DNA of 64,000 nucleotides from Alphaproteobacteria bacterium SS10 (GCA_019192455.1 JAHCML010000003.1:194911-258910); one strand, 5' to 3'. Counted from the first letter of the stretch, positions 27,281 through 35,989 are shown. Notes: generated by a model not told the origin, from the letters alone. Numbers and translations are program-made.

Positions 27281-28501
27281 ATGTCTAGCGATAGCCCGAT
27301 CAAAAAAATCGTGCTCGCCTATTCAGGCGGCCTCGATACCTCTGTCATTCTCCGTTGGTTGCAAGAGACCTATGCCTGCGAGGTGGTGACCTTTACCGCC
27401 GATCTCGGCCAGGGTGAGGAGGTTGAGCCAGCCCGTAAGAAGGCAGAGATGATGGGGGTCAAAGAGATCTTCATCGATGATCTGCGCGAAGAGTTTGTTC
27501 GCGACTTCGTGTTCCCAATGTTCCGTGCCAATGCGCTTTATGAAGGCACCTATCTATTGGGTACCTCAATCGCACGGCCCCTGATCGCTAAGCGGCAGAT
27601 TGAGATTGCGCGCCAGGTTGGTGCCGATGCCGTCGCCCATGGTGCGACCGGTAAGGGTAATGACCAGGTCCGCTTTGAACTTGGGTATTACGCGCTGAAG
27701 CCTGACATCAAGGTTATCGCGCCATGGCGTGACTGGGATCTAAGTTCCCGGACCAAGCTGCTCGACTATGCCGAGAAGCACCAGATCCCAATCGCTAAAG
27801 ACAAGCGGGGTGAGCCGCCATACTCCACCGACGCCAACCTGCTCCATATCTCCTATGAAGGTAAGGCGCTCGAGGATCCCTGGGTTGCGCCTGAGGACGA
27901 CATGTTCACCCGCTCCGTGGCACCTGAGAAGGCACCGGACACGCCAGAGTTTATCGAGATCGACTTTGAGCGCGGTGATCCCGTTGCCATCAATGGTGAG
28001 GCCTTGGGTCCCGCCGCGATGCTGACCAAGTTGAACGAGCTGGCGGGCCGCCACGGCATTGGCCGCCTTGATTTGGTTGAGAACCGGTTCGTGGGCATGA
28101 AGAGCCGCGGCATCTATGAGACCCCTGGTGGTACCCTGTTGTCCGTGGCCCGCCGTGGGATTGAGAGCCTGACCCTGGACCGTGAGGCCGGGCACCTCAA
28201 AGATGAGGTCATGCCGCGCTATGCCAGCCTGATTTACAATGGCTTCTGGTTCTCCCCAGAGCGTGAGGCCCTACAGGCGCTGATCGATCAAACCCAAGAA
28301 CATGTGACCGGCACCGTTCGGGTTAAGCTGTTCAAAGGCTCCACCTCAATCGTGGGTCGGAAGTCGCCTTACAGCCTCTACAGCCTTGAGCATGTGACGT
28401 TTGAAGAAGATGCGGTTTATGACCAGGTCGACGCAGCTGGTTTCATCAAGCTGAACGCCTTGCGGCTTAAGCTGCGGCAGCGTCAGCAAGAGGGCAGTTA
28501 A
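27281..28501 (+). CDS. argG: Argininosuccinate synthase
   Basis: Joins citrulline and aspartate with ATP to make argininosuccinate, the penultimate step of arginine synthesis. The 406-residue protein has the PP-loop ATP pyrophosphatase motif AYSGGLDTS at 13-21, then the citrulline/aspartate-binding stretches [17 protein letters not shown] and [15 protein letters not shown], and the late [19 protein letters not shown]. Length and ends match the family exactly. It is a single gene; the 250 bases before it (27031-27280) contain no other gene and no clear regulatory element. Confidence 0.97.
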   Translation: MSSDSPIKKIVLAYSGGLDTSVILRWLQETYACEVVTFTADLGQGEEVEPARKKAEMMGVKEIFIDDLREEFVRDFVFPMFRANALYEGTYLLGTSIARPLIAKRQIEIARQVGADAVAHGATGKGNDQVRFELGYYALKPDIKVIAPWRDWDLSSRTKLLDYAEKHQIPIAKDKRGEPPYSTDANLLHISYEGKALEDPWVAPEDDMFTRSVAPEKAPDTPEFIEIDFERGDPVAINGEALGPAAMLTKLNELAGRHGIGRLDLVENRFVGMKSRGIYETPGGTLLSVARRGIESLTLDREAGHLKDEVMPRYASLIYNGFWFSPEREALQALIDQTQEHVTGTVRVKLFKGSTSIVGRKSPYSLYSLEHVTFEEDAVYDQVDAAGFIKLNALRLKLRQRQQEGS

Positions 28502-28610
28502 TCAGTTTTTCTGAAAATGCCGGTATCAGGGTTAGCCGAGCGGTTGTTATTCTGTCGCCACAGCCGCTCAACTATTGCATTTCGCAAGGCTCTTGCCTTT
28601 GACCGGCATA

Positions 28611-28626
28611 GAATTTTATGAAATTC
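28611..28626. promoter_or_regulatory. Palindrome upstream of the first receiver gene
   Basis: GAATTT-TATG-AAATTC is a perfect 6+6 inverted repeat about 117 bases before the receiver gene at 28743, in an AT-rich stretch of the otherwise GC-rich 241-base gap after argG. A second small repeat (GCAAG-GCT-CTTGC) lies at 28584-28596. It could be an operator of a dimeric regulator; this is only a sequence-shape argument. Confidence 0.3.
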
Positions 28627-28742
28627 ACAATACTGGGTTATCCGGGGGTATCCAGTTCGGGCGCTGCCAGCTAAACAAGACGAAGTAACCAGCCGATTTC
28701 CTGCGGCACTGTTTGGTTACTACGGAGAGTGTTGGATCAAGA

Positions 28743-29300
28743 ATGGCCTATGACCTAGGCAAAGTATCGGTTGTGGTCGCAGACCAGAGCCAATTCATGC
28801 GGCATATCTTAAATGAGATGCTGCTGGCCTTTGGCGTGGTCAACATCAAGACGGTGGAGAGCGGCGAGGCCGCCCTTAAAGCCTTTGATGAGATGGATGT
28901 CGATGTCTTGATCTGTGACAGCATGATCGAGCCGATCGACGGCTATGAGCTGACCCGGACCATTCGAAACAATCCGGATCTTCCAAACCGCTATCTGCCG
29001 ATTATTTTTGTCACCGGCCATGCCGATATGCATTCAGTCTTGAAGGCACGGGATGCGGGTGCGACGGAGTTTCTGGTGAAGCCGGTGGCCCCTGCTGTGA
29101 TATATGATCGTGTCGTGCACGTGATTGAGCACCAGCGACCGTTTATTCAGGCTGGTACCTATTTCGGGCCAGATCGACGGCGGCGGGTCAGTGCTGATTT
29201 CCACGGTGTGGAGAAGCGCGGCATACCAAATGCGGTTGATTCAAAGGGTGTCGGGCTCACCCAAGAAGAGATTGAAGCAATTTTCAAAGGGCGCCGTTAA
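28743..29300 (+). CDS. Receiver-domain protein RR1 with YFGPDRRRR tail
   Basis: A 185-residue stand-alone receiver (CheY-like) protein with no DNA-binding domain. The phospho-acceptor is D59 (VLICDSMIEPIDGYEL), with T91 (FVTGHA) and K113 (FLVKPVA). Of the acidic pair that binds magnesium only D14 remains; the second position is Gln (VVVADQSQFMR), which should weaken phosphorylation. After the receiver comes the tail RPFIQAGTYFGPDRRRR, shared with two other receivers in the window, then a short helical end. The ATG used matches the YDL-containing N-termini of the other two. The next gene encodes an Hpt-like protein, and the gene pair is repeated twice more downstream. Confidence 0.87.
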   Translation: MAYDLGKVSVVVADQSQFMRHILNEMLLAFGVVNIKTVESGEAALKAFDEMDVDVLICDSMIEPIDGYELTRTIRNNPDLPNRYLPIIFVTGHADMHSVLKARDAGATEFLVKPVAPAVIYDRVVHVIEHQRPFIQAGTYFGPDRRRRVSADFHGVEKRGIPNAVDSKGVGLTQEEIEAIFKGRR

Positions 29301-29355
29301 GGCTGCCTGATTAAGCGTTGGTGTATGCCAACCAACCTCTGTGGCGAATTTAGGA

Positions 29356-29937
29356 ATGGCAGAAGAAAACAACGCTGGTGCACCGTTTCGCATCATCGAA
29401 ATTCGCAACAACCTGAAGAACAAGGCGAGCCAGGAAGAGGGCATTTCGCCTAAAGAGGCTATTGAAGAGGCCGAACAGCGCATCGCTGTGATGGCTGAGG
29501 AATATGATGGCCGCCTGCAGGCCGATATTGATCGCCTCCGTGAGTTGGCCGTTCAGGTCACCACCGGCCCCCATGATGAATGGGGCCCACCCTTGCTTCG
29601 CCTCGTCCACGATATGGAAGGCCAGGCCGGCATCTTCAATTACGAGGTCATGTCCTTTATCAGCGGCTCTCTAGGCCGTGTTTTAGAGCATGCGCCACCA
29701 GATCATGCGAAGTTTATCCCGACCATTGAGGCGCATTGTGATGCGCTGTTCCTGGTCTATAAGCAGAAAATTCGCGGTGATGGCGGCTCCGCCGGTCGTG
29801 CCCTGCTTCGCGGGTTGAAGGCGACCGCCGATACCTGCGTGCCGCCGGTGGTTGATCGCCGTGCCCAGCTGCGCGAACAGCAAGAGCGCGAGGCTGCCGC
29901 TGGTGGGAAAGCCGCTGAGGGCGGCGATCGCCGCTAA
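29356..29937 (+). CDS. Hpt-like helical protein HptA, phospho-His retained
   Basis: A 193-residue, all-helical cytoplasmic protein. It resembles a histidine phosphotransfer domain around VHDMEGQAGIFNY, which aligns with the Hpt signature H-x-L-K-G-x-A and puts the phospho-accepting His at residue 85; the usual Lys after it is Glu. A conserved second half follows: IEAHCDALFLVYKQKIRGDGG. Two more proteins in the window (32489 and 33917) share the same outline. The tail is Glu/Arg/Ala-rich and probably disordered. A GTG start 15 bases upstream is also possible; neither has a good ribosome site. It lies 55 bases after RR1 and could pass phosphate to or from it. Confidence 0.72.
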   Translation: MAEENNAGAPFRIIEIRNNLKNKASQEEGISPKEAIEEAEQRIAVMAEEYDGRLQADIDRLRELAVQVTTGPHDEWGPPLLRLVHDMEGQAGIFNYEVMSFISGSLGRVLEHAPPDHAKFIPTIEAHCDALFLVYKQKIRGDGGSAGRALLRGLKATADTCVPPVVDRRAQLREQQEREAAAGGKAAEGGDRR

Positions 29938-29946
29938 CCCACTACC

Positions 29947-30219
29947 TTGACTGATCTAAACCGGGACGTCATTGCCACTGCCATTATCGAGGCAGTCCAT
30001 AGGCGTGGGCCCGATAAGACCCTTTGCCCCTCAGAAGTTGCACGAGCCCTGGCCCCCGATACATGGCGCGATCTGATGGGCGATATCCGCGCCGTCGCAA
30101 CTGAGCTTGCCAGCAATGGTTTAATCACCATCCGGCAAGGTGGTGTTGTCCAAGATCCAAGTCTGGAGCTTAAGGGGCCAATACGTCTTGGCGGCCCAAC
30201 AGCAATGCCCGATGCTTAG
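29947..30219 (+). CDS. DUF3253 family protein
   Basis: A 90-residue protein matching the DUF3253 outline as I recall it: an early helix ([23 protein letters not shown]), the APDTWRDLM turn, and an end with GVVQDPS and GPIRLG. The fold looks like a small winged helix. Only a TTG start is available, because the stop of the preceding gene lies in the same frame four codons upstream. It is spaced nine bases from the HptA gene, so probably in the same transcript, and ends convergently with folD with a four-base overlap. Function unknown. Confidence 0.8.
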   Translation: MTDLNRDVIATAIIEAVHRRGPDKTLCPSEVARALAPDTWRDLMGDIRAVATELASNGLITIRQGGVVQDPSLELKGPIRLGGPTAMPDA

Positions 30220-31124
30220 CTGGCAAAGCTAGTCAGGGTTTCCGGCAGGGTGTCACAACGCTGTTTGCAATAGGCCATGACGGTGTTCACCAGCAGGCAG
30301 GCAATGGTCATCGGGCCAACGCCACCCGGTACCGGGGTGATGGCACCCGCTACCTCGGCAGCTGACGCATAATGGACGTCACCAACCAACTTCCCCTTGG
30401 GGTGGCTATCGGTTGGGTCTAGTCGGTTGATGCCGACATCGATCACCGTGGCGCCCGGCTTCACCCAATCACCCTGAACCATCTCTGGGCGGCCCACGGC
30501 GGCGACCAGGATATCTGCCTCGCGGCAAAGGCCGGGCAGATCAGCGGTGCGCGAGTGCGCGGTGGTAACGGTCGCATTGGCACCGAGCAGTAACTGCCCC
30601 ATCGGCTTACCAACAATGTTTGAGCGGCCAAGGACAACGGCGTTGAGGCCGCTTAGGTCATGCCCATGGACACCGCGGATAAGGTGTAGCGACCCAAGCG
30701 GGGTGCAAGGCACCAAGACAGGCTGTCCGATAGCTAGGGCGCCAACATTGCTGACGTGGAACCCATCCACATCCTTGGCCGGGCTGATGGCGGCAATAAC
30801 CTTTGCCTCATCAATATGCTTTGGCAGTGGCAGCTGAACCAAAATGCCATGCACCGTCTCAGATTGGTTTAGCGTTTCGATAAGGGCTAGTAGCTCAGCC
30901 TCAGGCACATCATCGGCTAGACGGTGCTCGATGCTTTCCATGCCTGCCTCGACCGTCGCCTTGCCCTTGCTGCGGACATAGACTTGGCTGGCAGGGTTCT
31001 CGCCGACCAGAACAACCGCGAGGCCAGGCTTGGGTCCACCGGCCGCTGTCAGGGTGGCAACGGCGGTCGCAACGGCACCACGCACATCGGCGGCGATGGC
31101 CTTGCCATCGATGATCTTGCTCAT
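30216..31124 (-). CDS. folD: Bifunctional methylenetetrahydrofolate dehydrogenase/cyclohydrolase FolD
   Basis: Interconverts methylene-, methenyl- and formyl-tetrahydrofolate in one-carbon metabolism, using NADP. The 302-residue protein has the catalytic region [17 protein letters not shown] with the active Lys, the QLPLPKHID motif, the NADP-binding [14 protein letters not shown], and the closing [16 protein letters not shown]. It has its own start on the minus strand, followed by yggT upstream in the same orientation. The gene interrupts the run of receiver/Hpt-like pairs. Standard housekeeping enzyme with no odd features. Confidence 0.96.
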   Translation of the reverse strand: MSKIIDGKAIAADVRGAVATAVATLTAAGGPKPGLAVVLVGENPASQVYVRSKGKATVEAGMESIEHRLADDVPEAELLALIETLNQSETVHGILVQLPLPKHIDEAKVIAAISPAKDVDGFHVSNVGALAIGQPVLVPCTPLGSLHLIRGVHGHDLSGLNAVVLGRSNIVGKPMGQLLLGANATVTTAHSRTADLPGLCREADILVAAVGRPEMVQGDWVKPGATVIDVGINRLDPTDSHPKGKLVGDVHYASAAEVAGAITPVPGGVGPMTIACLLVNTVMAYCKQRCDTLPETLTSFAS

Positions 31125-31170
31125 AATCGCAGGCTCTTAAAAAAGCGGCAGGTAGGGGCTTTGGGTTGGT

Positions 31171-31455
31171 TTACAGCGGCCAATAATAGTCGATCAACCG
31201 ACCGAGAAACTCAAGGCCGATCAGCAAGACCAACGGTGATAGGTCAATACCGCCAAGGCTTGGCAGGTACTGTCGAATTTTGCTGAACGCTGGCTCAGTG
31301 GCGCGGCGCAGGAAATCATAGATCAGGTAGACAAAGCGATTGCTCGTATTGATCACATCAAACTGGACCAGCAACTGCACAACCACCGCCACGAACACGA
31401 TGAATTTATAAACCCCGATAACGGTCAGGATTAGCCAGAGAAATGGATCGCTCAT
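31171..31455 (-). CDS. YggT family membrane protein
   Basis: A 94-residue protein with two hydrophobic segments (about 7-30 and 70-90) around a short loop with the family's FLRRATEPAFSKIRQYLPSL stretch, where the xTEPxxxxIRxxLP pattern is the YggT signature. YggT proteins are linked to osmotic or cell-envelope functions in bacteria and to CCB3 in chloroplast cytochrome b6f assembly (recalled); the role here is unknown. It is encoded 46 bases upstream of folD on the same strand, so they may be cotranscribed. Confidence 0.9.
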   Translation of the reverse strand: MSDPFLWLILTVIGVYKFIVFVAVVVQLLVQFDVINTSNRFVYLIYDFLRRATEPAFSKIRQYLPSLGGIDLSPLVLLIGLEFLGRLIDYYWPL

Positions 31456-31725
31456 GGTCGCAACGGATCACAGGTTATTGGCTTGGTTCCCCAGTAACAT
31501 CCCAGCCTTAAAGCGGCGTTTCGGTGCGGAACTTGCAGGGAGCCAAGCGGTTTGACGTCGGGTCGCAACCTAAGCTGCTCACTGGTTTGAGGCAAGCAAA
31601 CCAGCTTGATCATCTGGTGATAACGGCCAAATGTTGCTACATCCCTTATGTCGGCGTTATGTCGTTTTCTGGGATCAGGCATTGGAGAGGCGACCCGTAA
31701 GGGCGTGCCATGTTGGGTTAAGGTT

Positions 31726-32244
31726 ATGGATGTTGTCTACGATCTGCGACCGCTCTCTATCCTTTTGGTGGAAGACAGCCCGTTTATGCGGGAGTTGATG
31801 ACCACACTTCTGGAAAGCCTGGAAGTTGGGAACATCACAACCACGCCGAATGGTGAGGACGCCATGTCTGAGCTGATGCTGTCGACCAATAATGGCATCG
31901 ATAGTAACTCCAGCTATGACGTGATTATCTCAGATTGGGCGATGAAGCCAATGAGTGGGCTCGACCTGCTCAAATGGGTTCGTTCTCACGATAATGAGGG
32001 CATTCAGTTCATGCCCTTCATCATGTTGACGGCCTATTCCTCCGCTGACTGGGTCTGCGAGGCCCGCGATTGGGGGGCGACCGAATTTCTGACCAAGCCC
32101 GTCTCTGCCCAGGCGGTTGCCCGGCGCCTGCTCAACGTGATTGAGCGTCCACGGCCCTTTATCAGAACCGGTGATTATTTCGGCCCAGACCGTCGCCGCC
32201 AGAAGATCGACTTCAGTGGCCAGGAGCGCCGCAAGGCCCGTTAA
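31726..32244 (+). CDS. Receiver-domain protein RR2 with YFGPDRRR tail
   Basis: A 172-residue stand-alone receiver. The acidic pocket is complete: E16, D17 (LLVEDSPFMR) and acceptor D70 (VIISDWAMKPMSG), with Thr in MLTAYS and Lys in LTKPVS. A 15-residue insertion (STNNGIDSNSSYD) precedes the acceptor strand. The tail RPFIRTGDYFGPDRRRQ links it to RR1 and RR3, and SDWAMKPMSG is nearly the same as in RR3. The start at 31726 is chosen because MDVVYDL lines up with the YDL of the other two; the frame is open 26 codons further upstream. It is followed, after 244 bases, by an Hpt-like gene. Confidence 0.88.
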   Translation: MDVVYDLRPLSILLVEDSPFMRELMTTLLESLEVGNITTTPNGEDAMSELMLSTNNGIDSNSSYDVIISDWAMKPMSGLDLLKWVRSHDNEGIQFMPFIMLTAYSSADWVCEARDWGATEFLTKPVSAQAVARRLLNVIERPRPFIRTGDYFGPDRRRQKIDFSGQERRKAR

Positions 32245-32488
32245 TCGGCCTGTCCATCACCGGGAAAATTCATCATCAGACAGCATTCGGGCGGCATCGC
32301 TGATGGCCGACTTTGGCCCTGCGCTGACTGATAGTAAGATTTCGAGCGGTATTAGGCGCAATTTTATGTTAACTTTTAATAATGTTGTTCCTAACCGGAC
32401 GCTCTTGTTGGGTTTAAGGGGCAATATGTGGGGTACGCCGGGTTGGGGCCTGGCGGTTTTAGCGGGTGATCGGGGGGTCACGCTTACT

Positions 32489-33064
32489 ATGGTTGATATA
32501 ACCGGCTACGACCGTATTGGTGTCGCCGCCCTAGGCGCGACAGAGCTGCCTGCGAATTCTGTCATTCATAAGCTGAGCGGCGCCCAGGTCATAAAGCGCC
32601 CGAATTCCTTGAAAGTGCGATTAGGCGGCTCCGAACGTGGGTCGGGCTTCATCAGCCCCGCTGCCATAGCCCGGGCTGAGAAATCCGTTGAGGCACATTC
32701 CGACCGCTATCTTGAGCAGGCGCGCCGCGACCTCGCCACCTTGCAAGCCACTTATCATCAGCTGCGACGTGACCGGCAATCGCCCACCCAATACTTGGAC
32801 AATTTGAGCCGCCTTGGCCGTGAGATGAAGGGGCAGGCTGGCACCTTCAACTTCCATCTTCTAACCCGGTTTGGTGACAGCCTTTATGAGCTGACCCGCC
32901 GCATGAATGCCATTTCCGACCGGCATATGGATTTGATTAAGGCCCATATCGACGCGATCGAAATCGTTGTCACCCAGGACATTCGCGGCAGCGGCGGCGA
33001 TCTTGGTGAAGAGTTGTCAAACACCCTGCGCGCGGCAATCCAACGGGTCGCCGCCGAGGGCTAA
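32489..33064 (+). CDS. Hpt-like helical protein HptB, phospho-His replaced by Arg
   Basis: About 191 residues from the start used (MVDITGYDRIG). Homology with HptA and HptC begins near residue 33 (AQVIKRPNSLKVRL) and continues through SPAAIARAEKSVEAHSDRYL to LGREMKGQAGTFNFHLL, where the Hpt His is Arg111 but the Lys-Gly-x-Ala that follows is kept. The second half has KAHIDAIEIVVTQDIRGSGG, as in the other two. The true start is uncertain: the frame is open from 32141, overlapping RR2, and this ATG has only a loose G-rich site upstream. With Arg at the key site it cannot take phosphate on His; it could bind a receiver without phosphotransfer. Confidence 0.68.
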   Translation: MVDITGYDRIGVAALGATELPANSVIHKLSGAQVIKRPNSLKVRLGGSERGSGFISPAAIARAEKSVEAHSDRYLEQARRDLATLQATYHQLRRDRQSPTQYLDNLSRLGREMKGQAGTFNFHLLTRFGDSLYELTRRMNAISDRHMDLIKAHIDAIEIVVTQDIRGSGGDLGEELSNTLRAAIQRVAAEG

Positions 33065-33329
33065 ATGGCCCCCCATTTTTCGGTTTGTTTACAGGTGAAG
33101 GCAGATTTCTGGTGCGCCCGAGCCTTTGTGCACTGTGTGATCAATGCATCGGCTGATATGCGCTGAGCTTCGCGTGATGGTTCTAACCGGCTGAACACGG
33201 GTGTTTTCGGTTATCACTAAGGGATGATATTTTGCGATTGTTCCGTCTTGGTGACCGTTTCAGCAAGGCGACTAAACCTAAGTCCGGCGAGTGGTAACGT
33301 CTGACATATGCTGAAGATGATCCTGTCCC

Positions 33330-33860
33330 ATGCATGATACCGGTGAATATGACCTAACCGGGCTGCGCGTACTTGTTGTCGATGACAGTGAGTTCATGCG
33401 GGATTTGATGAGCCAGATTTTTGAAGAGCTCGGCTGCAAGCATGTGATCGGTGTTGAGGACGGACAGCAGGCAATCAACGAGATCAATCTGACCGTCGAT
33501 GATGAACAAGGCGGTGATGATAAGCTGTTTGATGCGGTGTTTTCGGACTGGGCGATGGAGCCAATGGACGGCCTCCGGTTGTTGCAATGGGTGCGCAGCC
33601 ACCCAAACCCAGAGATCCGGTTCATGCCGTTCATTATGGTTTCCGCCTATTCAACCCTCGACTGGGTGATCACGGCGCGCGACGCTGGGGTGAGTGAGTT
33701 TTTGACCAAACCGGTTTCGGTAAAGCAGCTCGTCTCACGTCTAACGAGTATTATTGAGCGTCCCCGGGCGTTCGTTAAATCAGGTGACTATTTCGGCCCC
33801 GACCGGCGGCGACGCAGCGCCAACTTCTCTGGTCCTGACCGGCGTGTTCGAGGAACTTAA
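33330..33860 (+). CDS. Receiver-domain protein RR3 with YFGPDRRRR tail
   Basis: A 176-residue stand-alone receiver with all active-site residues: D18, D19 (VVDDSEFMR), acceptor D73 (VFSDWAMEPMDG), Ser in MVSAYS at the Thr position, and Lys in LTKPVS. The tail is RAFVKSGDYFGPDRRRR followed by a second GPDRR copy near the end. A Gly/Asp-rich insertion (DDEQGGDDKLFD) precedes the acceptor strand. It is closest to RR2 in this set. The preceding 265-base gap (33065-33329) has nothing recognisable. An Hpt-like gene starts 56 bases after its stop. Confidence 0.9.
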   Translation: MHDTGEYDLTGLRVLVVDDSEFMRDLMSQIFEELGCKHVIGVEDGQQAINEINLTVDDEQGGDDKLFDAVFSDWAMEPMDGLRLLQWVRSHPNPEIRFMPFIMVSAYSTLDWVITARDAGVSEFLTKPVSVKQLVSRLTSIIERPRAFVKSGDYFGPDRRRRSANFSGPDRRVRGT

Positions 33861-33916
33861 TGAATGGCCATGAATAAGCGCAAAAACGGCGGATGGCCCG
33901 GGAAGGAAGGCCCGGT

Positions 33917-34414
33917 ATGAGCAATGGCGGGAGCGGCGATGATGTTGAGATCATCAAGCCGTCAAACAGGCTAAAGAATAAGGTTGGCGGTGGCGGCAAT
34001 GCCAAGTTCAGCGCCAAGGTGATTGAACGCACCGAGAAGGCTGTCGCCTCTCGTGGTGAGGACTATCTGGCCAAGGTGCGTGAAGATATTCAGCAGCTGC
34101 GTGAGCTGGTTAAGAAGGCTGCCGGTGGCGAGGTGACACCCGCCCTAATCCAAGAGATTGCCATGACCGCGCGTGAGGTTAAGGGTGAAGCCGCGACCTT
34201 CAATTTCCCCTTACTGTCCCATTTTGGTGATGGGCTCTTCAAATTCACCGATGGGATGAGTGATCTGAGCACAAAGCGTTTAGCGGTTGTTCAGGCCCAT
34301 GTGGATGCCATGAGCGCCGTGCTCAGCCACAATATGCGTGGTGAGGGCGGACCCGTTGGTCAGCAGCTCAAAAAAGGCCTCGATATCGCGATCGAGAAGT
34401 TCAAGCAGGACTAA
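33917..34414 (+). CDS. Hpt-like helical protein HptC, phospho-His replaced by Arg
   Basis: A 165-residue helical protein. The ATG used has an excellent GGAAGGAAGG ribosome site six bases upstream. It shares with HptA the opening I-(I/E)-x-x-x-N-x-LKNK, with both the segment FSAKVIERTEKAVASRGEDY, and the signature TAREVKGEAATFNFPLL, in which Arg86 stands where an Hpt domain has its phospho-His. QAHVDAMSAVLSHNMRGEGG near the end corresponds to the other two. It ends 11 bases before the convergent amino acid transporter operon. Role unknown; a receiver-binding adaptor is one guess. Confidence 0.78.
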   Translation: MSNGGSGDDVEIIKPSNRLKNKVGGGGNAKFSAKVIERTEKAVASRGEDYLAKVREDIQQLRELVKKAAGGEVTPALIQEIAMTAREVKGEAATFNFPLLSHFGDGLFKFTDGMSDLSTKRLAVVQAHVDAMSAVLSHNMRGEGGPVGQQLKKGLDIAIEKFKQD

Positions 34415-34425
34415 GTGCCTGGCGA

Positions 34426-35217
34426 TTAGCCCGCCTTCAGTTCAGTACCCGTATCGGCACCGCCGTGCTGGAACAGGCCGCGCCACCAGCGCTTGCCCGC
34501 GGGTGTCGTCATGAACTCAATAAATTTGGCTAGTTTGGTAATGCCGTAGGTCATGGCCAGGTAGAACAGGCCCGCCGCAATCAACGGTTCAAACGGCGCA
34601 TAGGTGCGCGCATAGAGGCGCTGCGCCTCCCCGGCGATATCTAGGATTGTGATGGCGGAGACGAGCGCGCTGCCCTTCAGCAGCAAGATCACCTCATTCG
34701 CATAAGCTGGGATTGAGACCCGCATAGCGTGGGGGATCATAATCCGCCGCAAGACTTTGCCCCGCGACATGCCAATAGCCCGGGCGGCCTCAACCTCATT
34801 CGGTGGTACCGCCATGATGCCACCCCGGATGATCTCTGCCGTATAGGCGGCAGTGTTTAGCGAGAGGGCAAAGACCGCGCAGTAGAATGGCTCACGGAAG
34901 ATCGGCCATAGGATATCGCTCTGCCGGATCGCATCAAACTGGGCGAGGCCGTAATAGATCAGGAAGATCTGTACTAAGAGCGGCGTACCACGGAAGAAGA
35001 AGACATAGGCATAGGCTGGGCCATTGAGCCAGGCCTTGCCAGACAGCCTCATCCCCGCAAGCAACAGGGCCAGGACCATGCCAATGGCCAGGCTGGCACC
35101 CATCAGCTGTGCGGTGGTGACCAGGCCACCAGCCAGCTTTGGCACCGCCTCAATGATCAGCTCAACATCGAGAGCCCAACCGAGCAGGAAGTCGAGGATT
35201 GAGTGAAGGGTTTCCAT
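34426..35217 (-). CDS. Polar amino acid ABC transporter permease (HisM type)
   Basis: Inner-membrane permease, 263 residues, five or so helices. The N-terminal transport region has VFFFRGTPLLVQIFLIYYGL, and the EAA loop EVEAARAIGMSRGKVLRRIMIPHAMR that contacts the ATPase is intact. The family carries Lys/Arg/Orn, His, Gln or opines; the substrate cannot be fixed from the permease. It is the last gene of a four-gene operon (ATPase > binding protein > HisQ > HisM). Confidence 0.9.
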   Translation of the reverse strand: METLHSILDFLLGWALDVELIIEAVPKLAGGLVTTAQLMGASLAIGMVLALLLAGMRLSGKAWLNGPAYAYVFFFRGTPLLVQIFLIYYGLAQFDAIRQSDILWPIFREPFYCAVFALSLNTAAYTAEIIRGGIMAVPPNEVEAARAIGMSRGKVLRRIMIPHAMRVSIPAYANEVILLLKGSALVSAITILDIAGEAQRLYARTYAPFEPLIAAGLFYLAMTYGITKLAKFIEFMTTPAGKRWWRGLFQHGGADTGTELKAG

Positions 35218-35234
35218 CTACCGTCCTCCCCCAC

Positions 35235-35957
35235 TCACGATTTAGCCATGGGGCGGACGCCCCGCATGGTGAACCGCTCAAGCAGCTGGATACCGGCCAT
35301 GGAGACGGCGGTTAGTGCCAGGTAGAGCAGGGCAGCAGCCATGAAGAAGGTGAACGGCATGCGGCTTGAACGACCGGCGACATCCGTGGCGCGGATCAGC
35401 TCTTCCAGGCCAACAACCGAAATGATCGCCGTGTCTTTCAGCATGACGAGCCAGAGGTTGCCGAGGGCCGGCAGGGCATAGCGCAGCACCTGGGGCAGCA
35501 TGATGCGCCGGAAGAGGAGGAGGCCCGGCATGCCAACGGCGCGCGCGGCCTCAATCTGCCCCTTGGGCACGGCGAGGATGCCGGCGCGCAAAACCTCGGT
35601 TTGGTAGGCGCCAGAGACGGTGGCCAGCGCCACCACGCCAGCGGCAAATTGGTTGATCTCGATATACTCGGTGTAGCCGATCAACTGCAGGATGTTCTGC
35701 AGGGCAATGCTGCCACCAAAGAAGATCAGAAAGACAATTAGGATTTCGGGAACGCCGCGAATGATCGTGGTGTAACCCTCAGCTGCACCACGAAGGGCCG
35801 CGTATTTTGAAAGCTTAGCGGCGGCGCCAAGCAGGCCGATGAGGAAGCCAATGGCATAGGAGACGAGGGCCAGCATCACGGTCATCTGCAGACCGCGTAA
35901 GAGCTCATCGCCCCAGCCTGTATCCCCTATCGCGAAGAGTGCGAGTGTCTCTTCCAT
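35235..35957 (-). CDS. Polar amino acid ABC transporter permease (HisQ type)
   Basis: Second permease subunit, 240 residues. It has YTTIIRGVPEILIVFLIFF at the position of the family's RGTP-type motif and the EAA loop QIEAARAVGMPGLLLFRRIMLPQVLRYALP. The start MEETLALFAIGDTGW is preceded by a weak site but begins at the expected distance before the first helix. It lies 17 bases before the HisM-type gene, and the pair should form the heterodimeric channel of the transporter. Confidence 0.9.
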   Translation of the reverse strand: MEETLALFAIGDTGWGDELLRGLQMTVMLALVSYAIGFLIGLLGAAAKLSKYAALRGAAEGYTTIIRGVPEILIVFLIFFGGSIALQNILQLIGYTEYIEINQFAAGVVALATVSGAYQTEVLRAGILAVPKGQIEAARAVGMPGLLLFRRIMLPQVLRYALPALGNLWLVMLKDTAIISVVGLEELIRATDVAGRSSRMPFTFFMAAALLYLALTAVSMAGIQLLERFTMRGVRPMAKS

Positions 35958-35989
35958 CGGTTGGTTCTTCCCTTAAGGCCCAAAGAGAA

